NCBI GenBank assembly: GCA_002105175.1 | Contig: MCGE01000035.1 | Location: 124,001-188,000, forward strand | Direction: 5' to 3' | Source of the DNA: Absidia repens | Taxonomy: Eukaryota > Mucoromycota > Mucoromycetes > Mucorales > Cunninghamellaceae | Length of the DNA: 64,000 nt | In this document: in pieces, positions 23,467 through 33,889 of the stretch | Position numbering within the stretch: position 1 is the stretch's first letter | Layout: every line of letters begins with the position of its first letter | Program-made: the position numbers and the translations under genes | Notes under the pieces: generated by a model | Database searches by the model: none | What the model saw: the letters and a program-made list of their open reading frames with translations, nothing else | Told to the model about the DNA's origin: nothing

Positions 23467-25582
23467 ATGACAATAGACGATTCACTGGAGCATCACTTTA
23501 ACGGTAAGGTGTAGTTTCAAGTAGAAAAATAAAATTATCAAATATTAATGGCATTTTCTATATTCTATAGAATTATCTTGTGACGATAATACTCAACAAC
23601 GCCAACAGACGCAATTTCATGTTGTTCTTGTCGATATCAAAAAGACTGTTTCGGATGAAAACATTCACTGTGTTGAAAAACCCTTGGAAGGTGATCTGAA
23701 ATATGTGGCGTTATCTTATCGTTGGGGGGAAGTACAAGAAACCATGATTGATACAGGCGTGGGCTATTCCGTTACCATCACATCGTTCGCCGTGGTGGAC
23801 TTTATCAACCTTTGCCGCATGATAGCATGCGAACCTGATTTGAAAGACATGGAATATGTATGGGTGGATGCTATTTGTGTGGATCAAAACAACCCCATCA
23901 AGCGAAAAACCACCATTTATAAAATGTCCAACATCTACGAACACGCCAATTATATCCTCGCGGTCCCAGATCTACATCTAACATACTTACACAGCCTATC
24001 CACAAAAAATAGTGAAATCCTAGATGATTCTTTCCGTTTTAGTGAAGATATATATTACCTTATTCATGGAGACGCCAAATCGCTCGCCGCCTTGGATGAA
24101 AAATGGCTTGACCAGCACAACGTACCCAAGGATCCTGATTTGAGACAGCTATTGACAAAATACACCGATTATTTTACGGACGGATTGATGACATTTCGTG
24201 AACATCATTGGGCTTATGATCACTTACAAGTCATCAATCATTTGTACGAAGTCAACTCCAAGAACACTGAAACTGAAACAACAACAGCAGTTTCCTATTT
24301 GGATTTGGCGACCTGGTACAGGACAGCTCAAACAGCGACGGAGGGCGACAACGCTGTCGATGTTTTCACCAGAATAAAACAATTACATCATTGCAAGCAG
24401 TCAAATTGTCCTCTGGATTTATCAGTTGTTGAACAGCCGCAATACAAAAAAGACATGCTCGATCGCAAATGGCCACACTGTGATCGTGAATGGAATCAAA
24501 TGATCTATGAAAGAAGTAAATCCATCCGACAATCCATGTATTTTATGATGGATCTTATCAGGGACTGGTCATCACGTGTTTGGGTGATTAGCGAATTCAA
24601 CATTGCCAAAAAGAACAACAATCTCAAGTATTGGTTTCTCCAACTTGCACCAATACGGCTTGTCAATGATAGATATAAACGAGGCGCAGCAATCTCCTTT
24701 TTCAAATTTAAATTCGATAATCCCGCCTTCACCTTTACCGAAAATGCCCAGGTCGCTAGTACCGAAAGATGGTCGTCATCCGACCCCGTGTACCTGGGAT
24801 TCCATCAAACCATGAATTATCAGCTCAATGAACAAACGTTTTTCCAAATGATATTGCAGTCCAAAGCCAGCAAAACGGAAGACCGATTGTATGCCATCTT
24901 GCCGCTTTTCCAAAAGTATAAGTATTTAATTGGAAGCAAGGATTTGGAGGATAGTTGGAAAATCAATACCATGCACTCGTTGAAATTGAAACTCTACAAA
25001 TGGATGAATGTCACCAACAGATTCATCCTTTTATTATTGTCAGGAAACTGGAAGTCCTTGCAGAAAGGCATGATCTTACCGACCTTTGCCACATCCACCA
25101 TCATTTGGTGTGGCTATGACGATAATGTGATGACAGCGGACGATTATGAGTCGTGCAATATTGATCTTAGTGACCCCTCCGCTCTCACACTGAAGCAGAC
25201 TGCCACCGATCAGTTCTTTCTTCACTTGAAACCTAGGATTTATTACGTGTGGACTGATGCTAGAAAAGATTGTCTAAATGAGCATCATGAAGACAACAAA
25301 AGAAAATACGGACGTCTCAAGTGTTTTGACGCAGGGCTAACTCTTGATACTATATGTATTCCTGGTTGTGTCTTGCCAGCCATGGAAATAAATCCGCAGG
25401 ACAATATATTTTTGGAATACTTGCTTATTGTTTTAGTTGGAAACTTAGAAAGGAACATATGGATTGTGGGATCATGGGCCGACTACATCCCCCAAGAAGA
25501 ACTTGACATACCAAGTGGTAATGACACTGCCTGGATTATTCATAATGGTGATGATTATCCTTCTGGATTTCATATTTATTGA
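23467..25582 (+). CDS. HET-domain protein (class II), intact, 682 aa
   Basis: Join of 23467-23503 and 23571-25582 (683 codons). Exon 1 codes MTIDDSLEHHFN, then ELSCDDNTQQRQQTQ and FHVVLVDIKKT. Motif 1 YVALSYRWGE, motif 2 VWVDAICVDQ and motif 3 RVWVISEFNIAKKNNN are intact. KASKTEDRLYAILP shows the same precise absence of intron 2 as in its sister at 12720-14799. The protein ends PSGFHIY, with an 11-residue insertion near the end (PQEELDIPSGN) relative to the sister. AATAAA follows near 25606. Differences from the sister cluster in surface-type residues after motif 2. Confidence 0.5.
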
Positions 25583-25789
25583 AGTATCATCGGCATCGCC
25601 ATATATAAATAAAACTACAATTTTTCAATACATTGATCATACACAAGTAAACTTGTTGTTTTTTATTCATATAGTAAAGACACCATTCTCAATTATAGAA
25701 AAATGATCTAAAACATATAATCTTGAGAGGTAAGGTGGGGGTAGAAATTCTCCAGCTTAATACAATAGATAAAGATGAATGGTATATAA

Positions 25790-26040
25790 GACAAAGCACG
25801 ACATACTTTAACCAGATATCGATATAAATTAGAAATACGATAATCAATTCCATGAATGCTAAAACTGCAAAGATTGGGTTTTGATAACTGTCATTCCAAA
25901 TCCATATGTTCCCAGGTCTCATGGCATCTAAAATGAAGGTGCTTCCGATGCATTTTTGTTTTGCATGTTTTCAAATGTCTCAAAGTCCGCATCTAACACC
26001 TATCCAAAATGAACATTATGACGGTTATAAGGATGTAAAA
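25790..26040 (-). other. Companion-like element, diverged
   Basis: Sister of 15000-15220. Core words CAGTCATT/TGTCATTCCAAATCCATATG and TCTAAAATGAAGGTGCTTCC, with GCATTTTTGTTTTGCATG, align to the element core. Its terminal peptide is not clear. Confidence 0.5.
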
Positions 26041-26264
26041 ATCGAGGGCAAAGAGAAAAGGACGGTGTGGAAACTGAACCATTGCGAGGAAAATATATAT
26101 TCAAACATGAACATAAACAGAAAAGACCTGGGCTAATGTAAAGGTAGAAGGGCTGTACAAAATAATTTAATGTAAAAAGGGAGTGGTGCATGTAAAGAGG
26201 ATCTACTGGTAAAAGGCACATAGTAAAGACGAAACGGTACACAAGACAAAAACAAGAGGGTACT

Positions 26265-26525
26265 TTATTCAGACATTGATATAATTACAACATGACAACT
26301 AAATCTACAAAGAAGACGTCTAATGCTAAAAAAATCGGGTTTTAATAACAGTCATGCCAAGTCCCCGTGAGATGTTCCCAGATCACGAATCTAGAATGAA
26401 AGGGTTTCCCCATGCAAGTTGCCAATCCCTGATCTGAATCCCTTTCATTTCTATGTCTAACACTAATCCAACATGACCAACACCTCAATGAGATTAGCAG
26501 TGATGAAGATGCTCTGAAAGAAGCA
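26265..26525 (-). other. Companion terminal exon of the orphan cassette
   Basis: On the minus strand a T15 tract and GCTTCTTTCAG precede IFITANLIEVLVMLD-stop, followed by the conserved UTR blocks and a TGAATAAAG word near 26269. Sister of 15440-15680. The alternate frame (SLLISLRCWSCWISVRHRN) is also open here. Confidence 0.5.
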
Positions 26526-26609
26526 AAAAAAAAAAAAAAGGTAAGGGAGAGAAAAAACCAAAAATAGAGAATCACGCGGGCGGCGTTCAAATCTTCATTC
26601 CCATCTCTT

Positions 26610-26785
26610 TTGTGGCCATAAAACTCATGCGGCTAATACTTTGCCTCTTCCTTTTCCAAGCAAGGAAAATGCTCCAAATAGATCAAGTCCCCCCAAGTAA
26701 TAGAAACAAGTGTCATTATCACCAGGTGCAATGAATGAATCAAGGAGAAAGCATGTGCGTGGCAAATGTCATGATTTCTTTATCA
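26610..26785 (-). pseudogene. Degraded companion upstream exon
   Basis: Retains HAFSLIHSLHL and LFGAFSLLGKGRGK text; a one-base insertion relative to 16598-16796 breaks the frame. It has no LINE, and so shows the pre-insertion arrangement. Confidence 0.5.
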
Positions 26786-26904
26786 GTTGATGAGTTGATA
26801 CATTGGCTGAATCGTGTCGCTTTTTCCACATCTACTTTATTTCAAGTTTATTTTTGTACGTACTGTCATAAGTGTAAAAAAAAAAAATCTTGGTTTTTTT
26901 TTAT

Positions 26905-27190
26905 TTTCATAAAAATAATAGTAATAAAAATGCTCTGTAAAAAAATAAATTAATAAATCATCTCCATGTCGACATCTCGGGTTCCCAGTCTGGGAGATAT
27001 GATTTGGCGGAAAGTCAAAAATAAAAAAGAAGTAAAACGCCAAAAAAATTCATGTACCAAAATTTCATCAGAATGAATGACAGAGAGACCTGCCAAAGAT
27101 GATAAAAATCAGACTTCGGTAGTAAAAAAAAATACGTGATATTCATTGAACGTAGTAGGGTTCGTCGTGATTCTTAATGATTTTTCGAGT
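26905..27190 (+). promoter_or_regulatory. Orphan class I HET promoter block
   Basis: Carries the words CGACATCTCGGGTTCCCAG, TTGGCGGAAA, CATGTACCAAAATTTCATCA, GACAGAGAGACCTGCCAAAG, AAAAATCAGACTTC and GATATTCATTGAACGTAGTA in the order seen before the HET genes. No exon 1 or HET domain follows; instead the sequence runs into the 3-prime end of the opposite-strand gene at 27325. A HET gene has been deleted or replaced here. Confidence 0.5.
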
Positions 27191-27324
27191 ATGTGGTGAC
27201 AAAAGACAATACAAAAAAAAAAAAAGAAAAAAAAATGGCGAAAGCAATATGTATGATGCTGTGAAAAAGCATTTTATTTCATAAAAGAAAAAATATGATA
27301 GAATTGAATCTAAAAACCTAAAAG

Positions 27325-27916
27325 CTAATTATCGTCAAACATAGTTTCAACGCAAGGTCCTTCACCCGAAACCAAACCCAAGTTTTCTTTCATAAGTGAC
27401 TTCAATACATGCTGTGATTCACAAAGATCGTCCTTTAGGAAAAAAAAAAAAAGGTTAGTCAGAAAATGAAGTCAATGGTTGCTTTTTTTTCTTTTCTTTC
27501 AACAACATACAAATAAGGTCGCCACAAGTTCAAGGTAGGGAATCAACAGCAGACGGTCGTTCCAGGAGGATGGGAGAGTAGACGTTCTTTTTTCAACAAA
27601 GCACCAACTAGTCGGATCATGCATGTATAGTTCAGACAATGTCACTTGATTTTTGATGACCTGAATTGAAAAGACCTTTAACTTCTTGAACGTAGCCGTG
27701 GTAGATTCTTTGTTGGAGACGACTTCCTTTGCCAAAGGTGAGATACCACATTCAAGCAACTTCAAATAATCTTCGATGCCAAAACTGCAAGAGCGTCAAC
27801 ATACTTGCCAGGTCGTTGATTGTAGTCGTTTTCCATTAGGTCCAAATACTTGCTTGATGTGAATTCAGTTTCACACCTTGAAGAGAAGAAGATACAAATA
27901 TATATATATATGAGTG

Positions 27917-27955
<39 letters not shown>

Positions 27956-28676
27956 TACCGTCGTATTTGTCATTTGGTATCGTCCACACATATCAGATAT
28001 GCGGTTACCCATCACGTCCCAACAATTGTACCTTGTCACTCACCAGCATATCCGTACACTGGCTATATTTCACTTGGTCTACAATCAAGATCAAAGATTA
28101 ATCATCTATCTATTCCATAATACACTATTTTATTCCCTCATCTCGAACTCTACCAATAATCCATCATCATTCGCTTCCACTAACTTTTACTATAAAAACC
28201 ATAGCTGTTATATCACTTATTTTTTATAACGTCTTCTTACTTTTATCAAATATATTACACTTACCATTCAAATTCGACCATACCAGTGATCTTTGAAAGT
28301 GACAGTAAAGATGGAACGATGTTTTCGATAAACGGCGTCCTTTCATGATTTTGTGTTGAAAAGAGACACATTGCTGAGAACCAGGTAGAATGTTGCCAGA
28401 GTATATATCGAATAATGTCCAATAATATCATGCCTTCATAAGCCAATCCATCTGCGCCTTCAGTCCACATTTGTTGAATAAACGAGTCGTCATTTTCCAA
28501 AAGTCCTCAAACCCTATCTTGGTTCCGAAGTGATCTACTTTCATGCAGGCGGCGTTTGTAAGTGTTGTAGCTGTCTGGTGTGATTGGGCTGGACATGAAA
28601 ATGAGGACCCAATGTGTCTACTTGCTTTTTTCGGAGTTTTGGACGATAAGAGTTCGTTGCGTGCGTTTGTGCTCAA
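27325..28676 (-). pseudogene. Family-2 gene, broken (Mucorales-type uncharacterised family)
   Basis: Pieces in order on the minus strand: 28676-28428 (FGTKIGFEDFWKMT), shifted frame 28500-28265 (SFIQQMW...ERTPFIENIVPSLL... VEFEW), a decayed exon near 28095-27960 (DMLVSDKVQLLGRDG), 27880-27770 (CETEFTSSKYLDLMENDYNQ), shifted 27770-27510 (LKVFSIQVIKNQVTLSELYM... LPSSWNDRLLLIPYLELVATL) and a clean last exon to 27325 (DDLCESQHVLKSLMKEN... VETMFDDN). The W codon split by the donor (TG|G) matches the intact gene at 38656-40636. At least two frameshifts are present, so a full-length product is unlikely. Confidence 0.5.
28180..28260. repeat. Dispersed 80-bp repeat
   Basis: TATAAAAACCATA.CTGTTATATCAC followed by CTTATAACGTCTTCTTA recurs almost unchanged at about 56925-57000, far from any family-2 gene. 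Here it lies within an intron of the broken gene. Confidence 0.5.
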
Positions 28677-28901
28677 GTGTACTTATTTGGTTTGTATTTG
28701 ATCCTTCTGATAAATTAATGCTAGTCTATCATTCCAAAAAAAAAAAAAAAAAAAAAAAAAGAACGGAATGAGTACTGTAAATCATATAGTAATATGATAG
28801 GTATTGACTTACTGGTCTGTCAGTGACGGAGGAAGTTGAGCAGGAAGTTGGGAAGGAATTGCCGAGGACTTCATCATTCAGTCGTTTCTTACACTGCAAA
28901 C

Positions 28902-28933
<32 letters not shown>

Positions 28934-30325
28934 GATAAAGGTTAAAATACGAGGAGACAAAACGCCGCGGATATACTTACGCTACTAGGCTCTTGTTGTA
29001 TTTGTACTATCCTATTCAAATTCTTAACCTAGCCCGCAAAATTTTGAAATTTGGATTGAGCTATTGCCAATATGTCCAGGGTGAGTACCAGAAGAATGAT
29101 TCACCGGAAGAGGAAGTAAAAATCAGAAGGAGAGGGAGACCTCCCCCTTCAGACTCTTTACACTTATAAGCTTACAGCCAAAGACATACAGCCATAATAG
29201 CCGCCTTGACGCTATGGCCCACCATCCAACCGTACACATACTTGGACACCCAAATTCACGTGGAACCGCTTCCTGGCCACATGTACGTCCTACCCATGCC
29301 ATTTTTCCCTCTACTATTTAGAAGCCGAAGAAAACAAAGATTGTTAGGCGCGTCATGATTGTGACATTTCAACGAGAGCAATGTTTTTTGGAGAGAAAAG
29401 AAAAAAAAAAAGAAAAGTCAGTAAGCAAAGTCGACACATTGTAAAGATATTTTACCTTGTTATCAGCATACATGGGTTCTATGTACTTCTTCAACAAAGA
29501 CTACGCCGCTCTAAAACCTCACACTATCTGTCTCCAATAGACGAACCAAGATTAATAAATGTACGACCAGAATATTTTCCATCATAAATATGTAAAGCAG
29601 TAGCAAGATGCCATTCCTTTGGTTTTGTGTGTGAAAAATACTCCAAGGGAACTGGGGGTAGTGGGGCTTTTTCTTTTTTTTTTATTTTTACTGAAAGAAG
29701 ACGAGTTTGGGATCTTTATTTTTGCTGTTTTATGACACTGAGACTGTTGAATCATAATTTGCCCAGCTGATTTCAAAATAGAAATGTGATAAAATAAAAC
29801 ATTCTAGGGGTAAGGAATAAAAAGGAAGGGAGCGGTGGTACAACGGGTAAAAAATAAAGTGATAAATAGAAGGAGAAAGACACAATAAAATAGAATAAAA
29901 TAAAATAAATAAAAATAAAATAGAATGAACCAATGCACTAGCGGGCTACATTAGGTAAGCGGAGGAAGGGAGCGAGAAGGGGGGCGGATCTATGGAGGGC
30001 ATAGTGGTCTTTAACTGAGGAAAGAGGACGATACCAAGCAAAAACAATCAATAAATGTCGGCGATTAGATTTTTGAGTGTAACATAGGTGATCAGCAATT
30101 TTTTTATTTAATGTTTTTCTATTTGTTTTTGTATAAATGATACTTTTTTAATGTGCAAATTTCAAGCTATCATGCTTTCCGAATATACCACTGTTTGGTT
30201 AAGTAATAGTAATACTGAATGAAAACGAATTTTGTCTTTTTTTCTTTCTTTCTATCGTTCATTCATTCTTTTTGTTATTCTTATTATTATTATAAGGCAT
30301 TCAAGGTGGACATTTTTTATACTAT
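28677..30325. other. Mostly noncoding; possible 5-prime scraps of the family-2 pseudogene
   Basis: Minus-strand exon-like pieces with good splice words lie near 29050-28980 and 28890-28815 (CKKRLNDEVLGNSFPTS), separated by poly(T) runs; no ATG or continuous frame joins them. From 29050 to 30325 I see AT-rich sequence with AATAAA-like words (29885-29930) and no gene. Confidence 0.5.
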
Positions 30326-30880
30326 ATGGTTGTTCAAGGTAGACCAAAGGTAGGTGTGCCTGATCACGGACTGCTCCGTTCTATGAATATTCTGATTCGA
30401 CCCAAATCATATGCTGGAAGTGTGGACCTTGCGGGCTTCTATCTGTTCAATACAGATGGAATCTCGATCACAAGCCATTTACCTCTAGCAATTGGAAGTG
30501 TGGACCTTGCGGGCCTCTACCTGGTTAATACCGGTGGAATCTCGATCACAAGCCATTTACCTCTAGTTAAAGTTATGTGCTGGTGAGATTCAAATATTAA
30601 TCGCAGTGGTGAATTCCCCTTGGCCTACCTTACTGGAACAGGTAAAGTAAAGGAAAAAACAAAAAGGAAGTAAAACAACGTATGATACCTCATTTTTTTT
30701 TCTGTTTAGAAATTGAAGACGGGTTAATCATGCACTGGTTGACATGATTATCCATGATGTTGGCACACTCCTTCTCTTATTTACTTGACGCTTGGTATGG
30801 TAACAATTGGGTCGATTCAATCTCCGTTGTGGCAAAGTTGCAAGGATTCATTCAAAACAAAGTTTTGACAAGGTGAGGGG
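30326..30880 (+). pseudogene. Multi-exon remnant with a 26-aa tandem repeat
   Basis: ATG at 30326 opens 86 codons containing two copies of GSVDLAG.YL.NT.GISITSHLPL, from a 78-bp tandem duplication (about 30416-30571). Further text then appears in shifted frames: NINRSGEFPLAYLTG up to an ACAG|GTAAAG donor near 30640, EIEDGLIMHWLT-stop after a TTTAG near 30708, and MMLAHSFSYLLDAWYGNNW...LQGFIQNKVLTR to a GTGAGG donor near 30873. The frame changes and a stop suggest a decayed gene. I do not recognise the family. Confidence 0.5.
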
Positions 30881-31456
30881 AAAAAAATATAGAGAAGGTG
30901 AATCAAAGTGGCTAGAAAAAAAAAAAGAGAGCTGACCTATTTTTTCCCACTCAATAGAAATAGTAGGTGGGGATAAGTACAGATTCTACACAAATCTCCA
31001 GGTCAATAATAGTCGAATTCTTTGTTTTATTAGTAGTATGGTTGCGAAACAAAATTGATTCTTCGATTTCTGTCTCTCTTTCTCCCTCTTTCTCTCTCCC
31101 TCTCTCTCTTCTTCTTCTTCTTCTTCTCTTGGACTCACGCATACCTCCTAATCTGCTGCTCTTTTTATTATGTTGGTTCTTTTTGTTACCCAAACCCAGC
31201 CCTTTAAGCCTTTACCTTCCTATCCTGGTTCACACATTTTTACCCACTCAGTCGCCTTTATTATTTAGTTACTGTCTATATTTAGTTAGTCTTTAGCTAT
31301 TATTTTATTCCTCTCAACACAGTATTTTTCGCTAGAATTCGCGACATCTTTTATGACATATATACCAATTGAAACCAATAAAATAATCATTTATCTCCTC
31401 TTTCACATAAAACCTCAGCCATAACGTTACATTTTTTAGCGACAAATCAAATCCAA
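30881..31456. other. Intergenic with a 60-bp polypyrimidine tract
   Basis: 31065-31130 is almost pure C/T (CTCTCTTTCTCCCTC and CTTCTTCTTCTT runs) on the plus strand. ORFs across it are low-complexity shadows. No gene is supported. Confidence 0.5.
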
Positions 31457-32350
31457 AATGCAACTACCGGATTTTTCCAATCATTTGGTGAATACTGTAA
31501 GCCAAATTGAGTCTGTGAAAGAATGGATATGCACGCCAATGATTTTGCTAGCACACACGAAACCAAAATGGTATTTGCATGATCCTTTTTTTGAGTATTG
31601 GCATGCGTTGGGTTTTTGTTTGCACGCCAAAAAAAAATTAGTGTATCTCTTTGTTCGTTGAGTCCTTTAAAGCACTTGTCACTCACTACACGTAGCCAAA
31701 TCGTTGTGAGTAATTGCAAAATCGGGAAGTTGGTTGAACTTGAGCCTCTGAGAGTCATTCTTTGCTTGATAGGTTGATTTATTGCGCTCAGATCAAGGAT
31801 CAAACAAGCGCTTGAAGCGGCGTTTAAATGTGCATGATTTTTGGTATAGTGACCAAGAATTGGTAACGAATACTGCATCCATATGTTGCAGTACGCTAGT
31901 TATGGATTTCAAGGTAGAAGTCGCCATTAAAAACCATATTTAACTGTTGTATTGCTTTTTGCTGCTTCTCCCTTTTCTTGAATGTCATTTCTGTCGCTTC
32001 TACATACAATTCCAACAATGACAATTTACACACTTGTACTCGAAAATCGAAAACAGATAGTGAGAAAGGGTCAAAGAATTGTTATGATGAACAATCAAAG
32101 GGTTATTCACAACTATTGGGCTTCGTGTAGTGACAAGTGATTTCAAGAACTCAATGAACAGAGAGATACATAAACAAAAACCCTAACGCATGTCAATACT
32201 GAAAGGATACGTGCAAATACCATTTTGGTTTTGTGTGTGCTAGCAAAATCATTGGCGTGCGTATCCATTCTTTCACAGGCTCAATTTGGTTTACAGTATC
32301 CACCAAATGATTGGAAAACTCCGGTAGATGAATTAAAGAATCCTGATATC
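31457..32350. repeat. Long inverted repeat, arms about 250 bp
   Basis: The left arm (about 31457-31715) and the reverse complement of the right arm (about 32103-32350) share TTTTCCAATCATTTGGTG, GTGAAAGAATGGATA and CCAATGATTTTGCTAGCACA with few differences; both read FSNHLV.TV.QIE.VKEW. The spacer is about 390 bp. A transcript through it would fold into a long hairpin. The ORFs on either strand are probably reflections of one ancestral sequence. Confidence 0.5.
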
Positions 32351-32454
32351 CTGTTTCGGATAATTCACCATCTTTCAAAAAATAGGATAGGCAAGTTAGG
32401 AAACACTGAATGGAGCAATCCCCCCCCCAAAAAAAGGGATAAAGACAAACAACT

Positions 32455-32510
32455 TTTTTGAGTTAGCTAGCAACTTCTCCGAGTTAGCCAGCAGCTTTTT
32501 CATCCAGTAA
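32455..32510 (-). repeat. Stray 21-bp minisatellite units, inverted
   Basis: On the minus strand the words GCTGGCTAACTCGGAGAAG and TTGCTAGCTAACTCAAAAAA match the unit of the large array at 46530-47175. It is a small satellite seed or fragment. Confidence 0.5.
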
Positions 32511-32789
32511 ACATGAACCTCAGCACAACAACTACGTTCCAAGAGGGGCATAATGTTGTATTTTAACATTTATATCTGCTATATTTAGAAATGACACAAC
32601 CCATTAGATACAGCACTGACCGCAATGTTGGGGTAAATTTGTCGATGATTTGATAATATCCAGGTCTTTATTTTGCACACACGCACATACATATTCACAA
32701 CCCGCCCGCACCAGTTATATCTTTTGTTCCCCTCCCCCCCTAATCGAAAAGACAATTAAACACTAGAGAGATTAACGGTAAAAAGAGAT

Positions 32790-33050
32790 ATTATATTTTA
32801 TTTAATAGTAGATATGAAACAAGGACAAATAACACCAATCTAAGCTAATGACGGCTTTATAACACTACCCTATGCTGAAGGTTGAATCTAATGGTGGGTC
32901 CGAAATCAGGAATCCAAAATGGACAAGTTTCCACATGGAACTTTTGTTGCATTTTTACAAAATGCCCCTGATTCACGCTCTAATCACTAATCCAAGTTGA
33001 CCAGCAACCTCATTGAGGTTACAATGAAGATGTCGTACCTAGAAAAAAAA
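32790..33050 (-). other. Companion terminal exon of the 33.9 k HET cassette
   Basis: TTTTTTTTCTAG on the minus strand leads to HLHCNLNEV..., then the conserved UTR with GATTAGTGATTAGAGCG, CATGTGGAAACTTG and TTAAATAAAAT near 32797. One extra base next to the VLV motif breaks the usual stop position, so this copy may be altered. Related to 42985-43240. Confidence 0.5.
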
Positions 33051-33479
33051 AAAAAGAAGAAAGAGAAAAGCGAAAAAAGGGAATGGGCGGGAGAGAATAA
33101 ATAAATAAAAATAGAAAATCATGCGAGGCGGCGTTTAAACATTTTGGCGCTCAATTTTTATCGGGCGCCCTCTATGCTCTTTAAGATCTATTTTGCTAAA
33201 ACAGTTACTTTACGTCTTTCTTTTCCAAGCAAGCCAATAATCCAAGTGTCAATTATTAAGGGAGGGAAAAGTCTTCATCGACAAGACGCAATAAATGAAT
33301 CAAGTAGACAACGTGTGAGTGGCCCATCCATCATGATTGTTTATCAGTAGGGGAGTTGAACATTAGCTGAATCGTGTCTTTTTCCAGCTCTACTTTATTT
33401 CAAGTTCATTTTTATAACTAATGTCAGAAGTGTCAAGTAATATTTACTTCTTTTTTTTTTAAAAAAAAAAAAAACGCGA

Positions 33480-33889
33480 TGCAAACATAAATATATAAAT
33501 CATCTTAATGTCAACATCTCGGTTCCCAGACCACGAGAAATAAAATGGCGGAAATTTAAAAGATAGTAAGAACCGAAAAAATAAAAACAAATCCAGGTAC
33601 CTAATTTTATCAAAATGAATGACAGAGACCTGCGAAAATGATAAAAATCAGTTTTCGGTACTAAAAGAACTGATATCCATTAACCTTAGTAGGTTATGTT
33701 TTATTCTTTAATCAACAACAACAAAACAACAACAACCAAGTGTCGGCGTAAAACTTCCCCAGCCCAAACTTTAAACACGGTATATTTTGCAACTCCCCAA
33801 ACACCACATATGTGCCAGAAAAATACATTGGCGTATTCCTCCTTGTTAACGGTTTCCCTTCTTCCCTTTATCACCCTTTCATTACCAAT
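33480..33889 (+). promoter_or_regulatory. Class I HET promoter block
   Basis: CATCTCGGTTCCCAGACCAC, AATGGCGGAAATTTAAAAGA, CAGGTACC, GACAGAGACCTGC, CTGATATCCATTAAC, CAACAACAACAAAACAACAA, CTTCCCCAGCCCAAACTTTA and TATTTTGCAACTCC lie in the same order and spacing as at 43.7 k. The broken companion upstream exon sits just before it, near 33215-33330 on the minus strand. Confidence 0.5.

Noticed and set aside
27762..28039. Lys-rich ORFs across the poly(A)/poly(T) run near 27.93 k
   Set aside because: The homopolymer generates Lys/Phe runs; only the CETEFTSSKY part belongs to a real exon.
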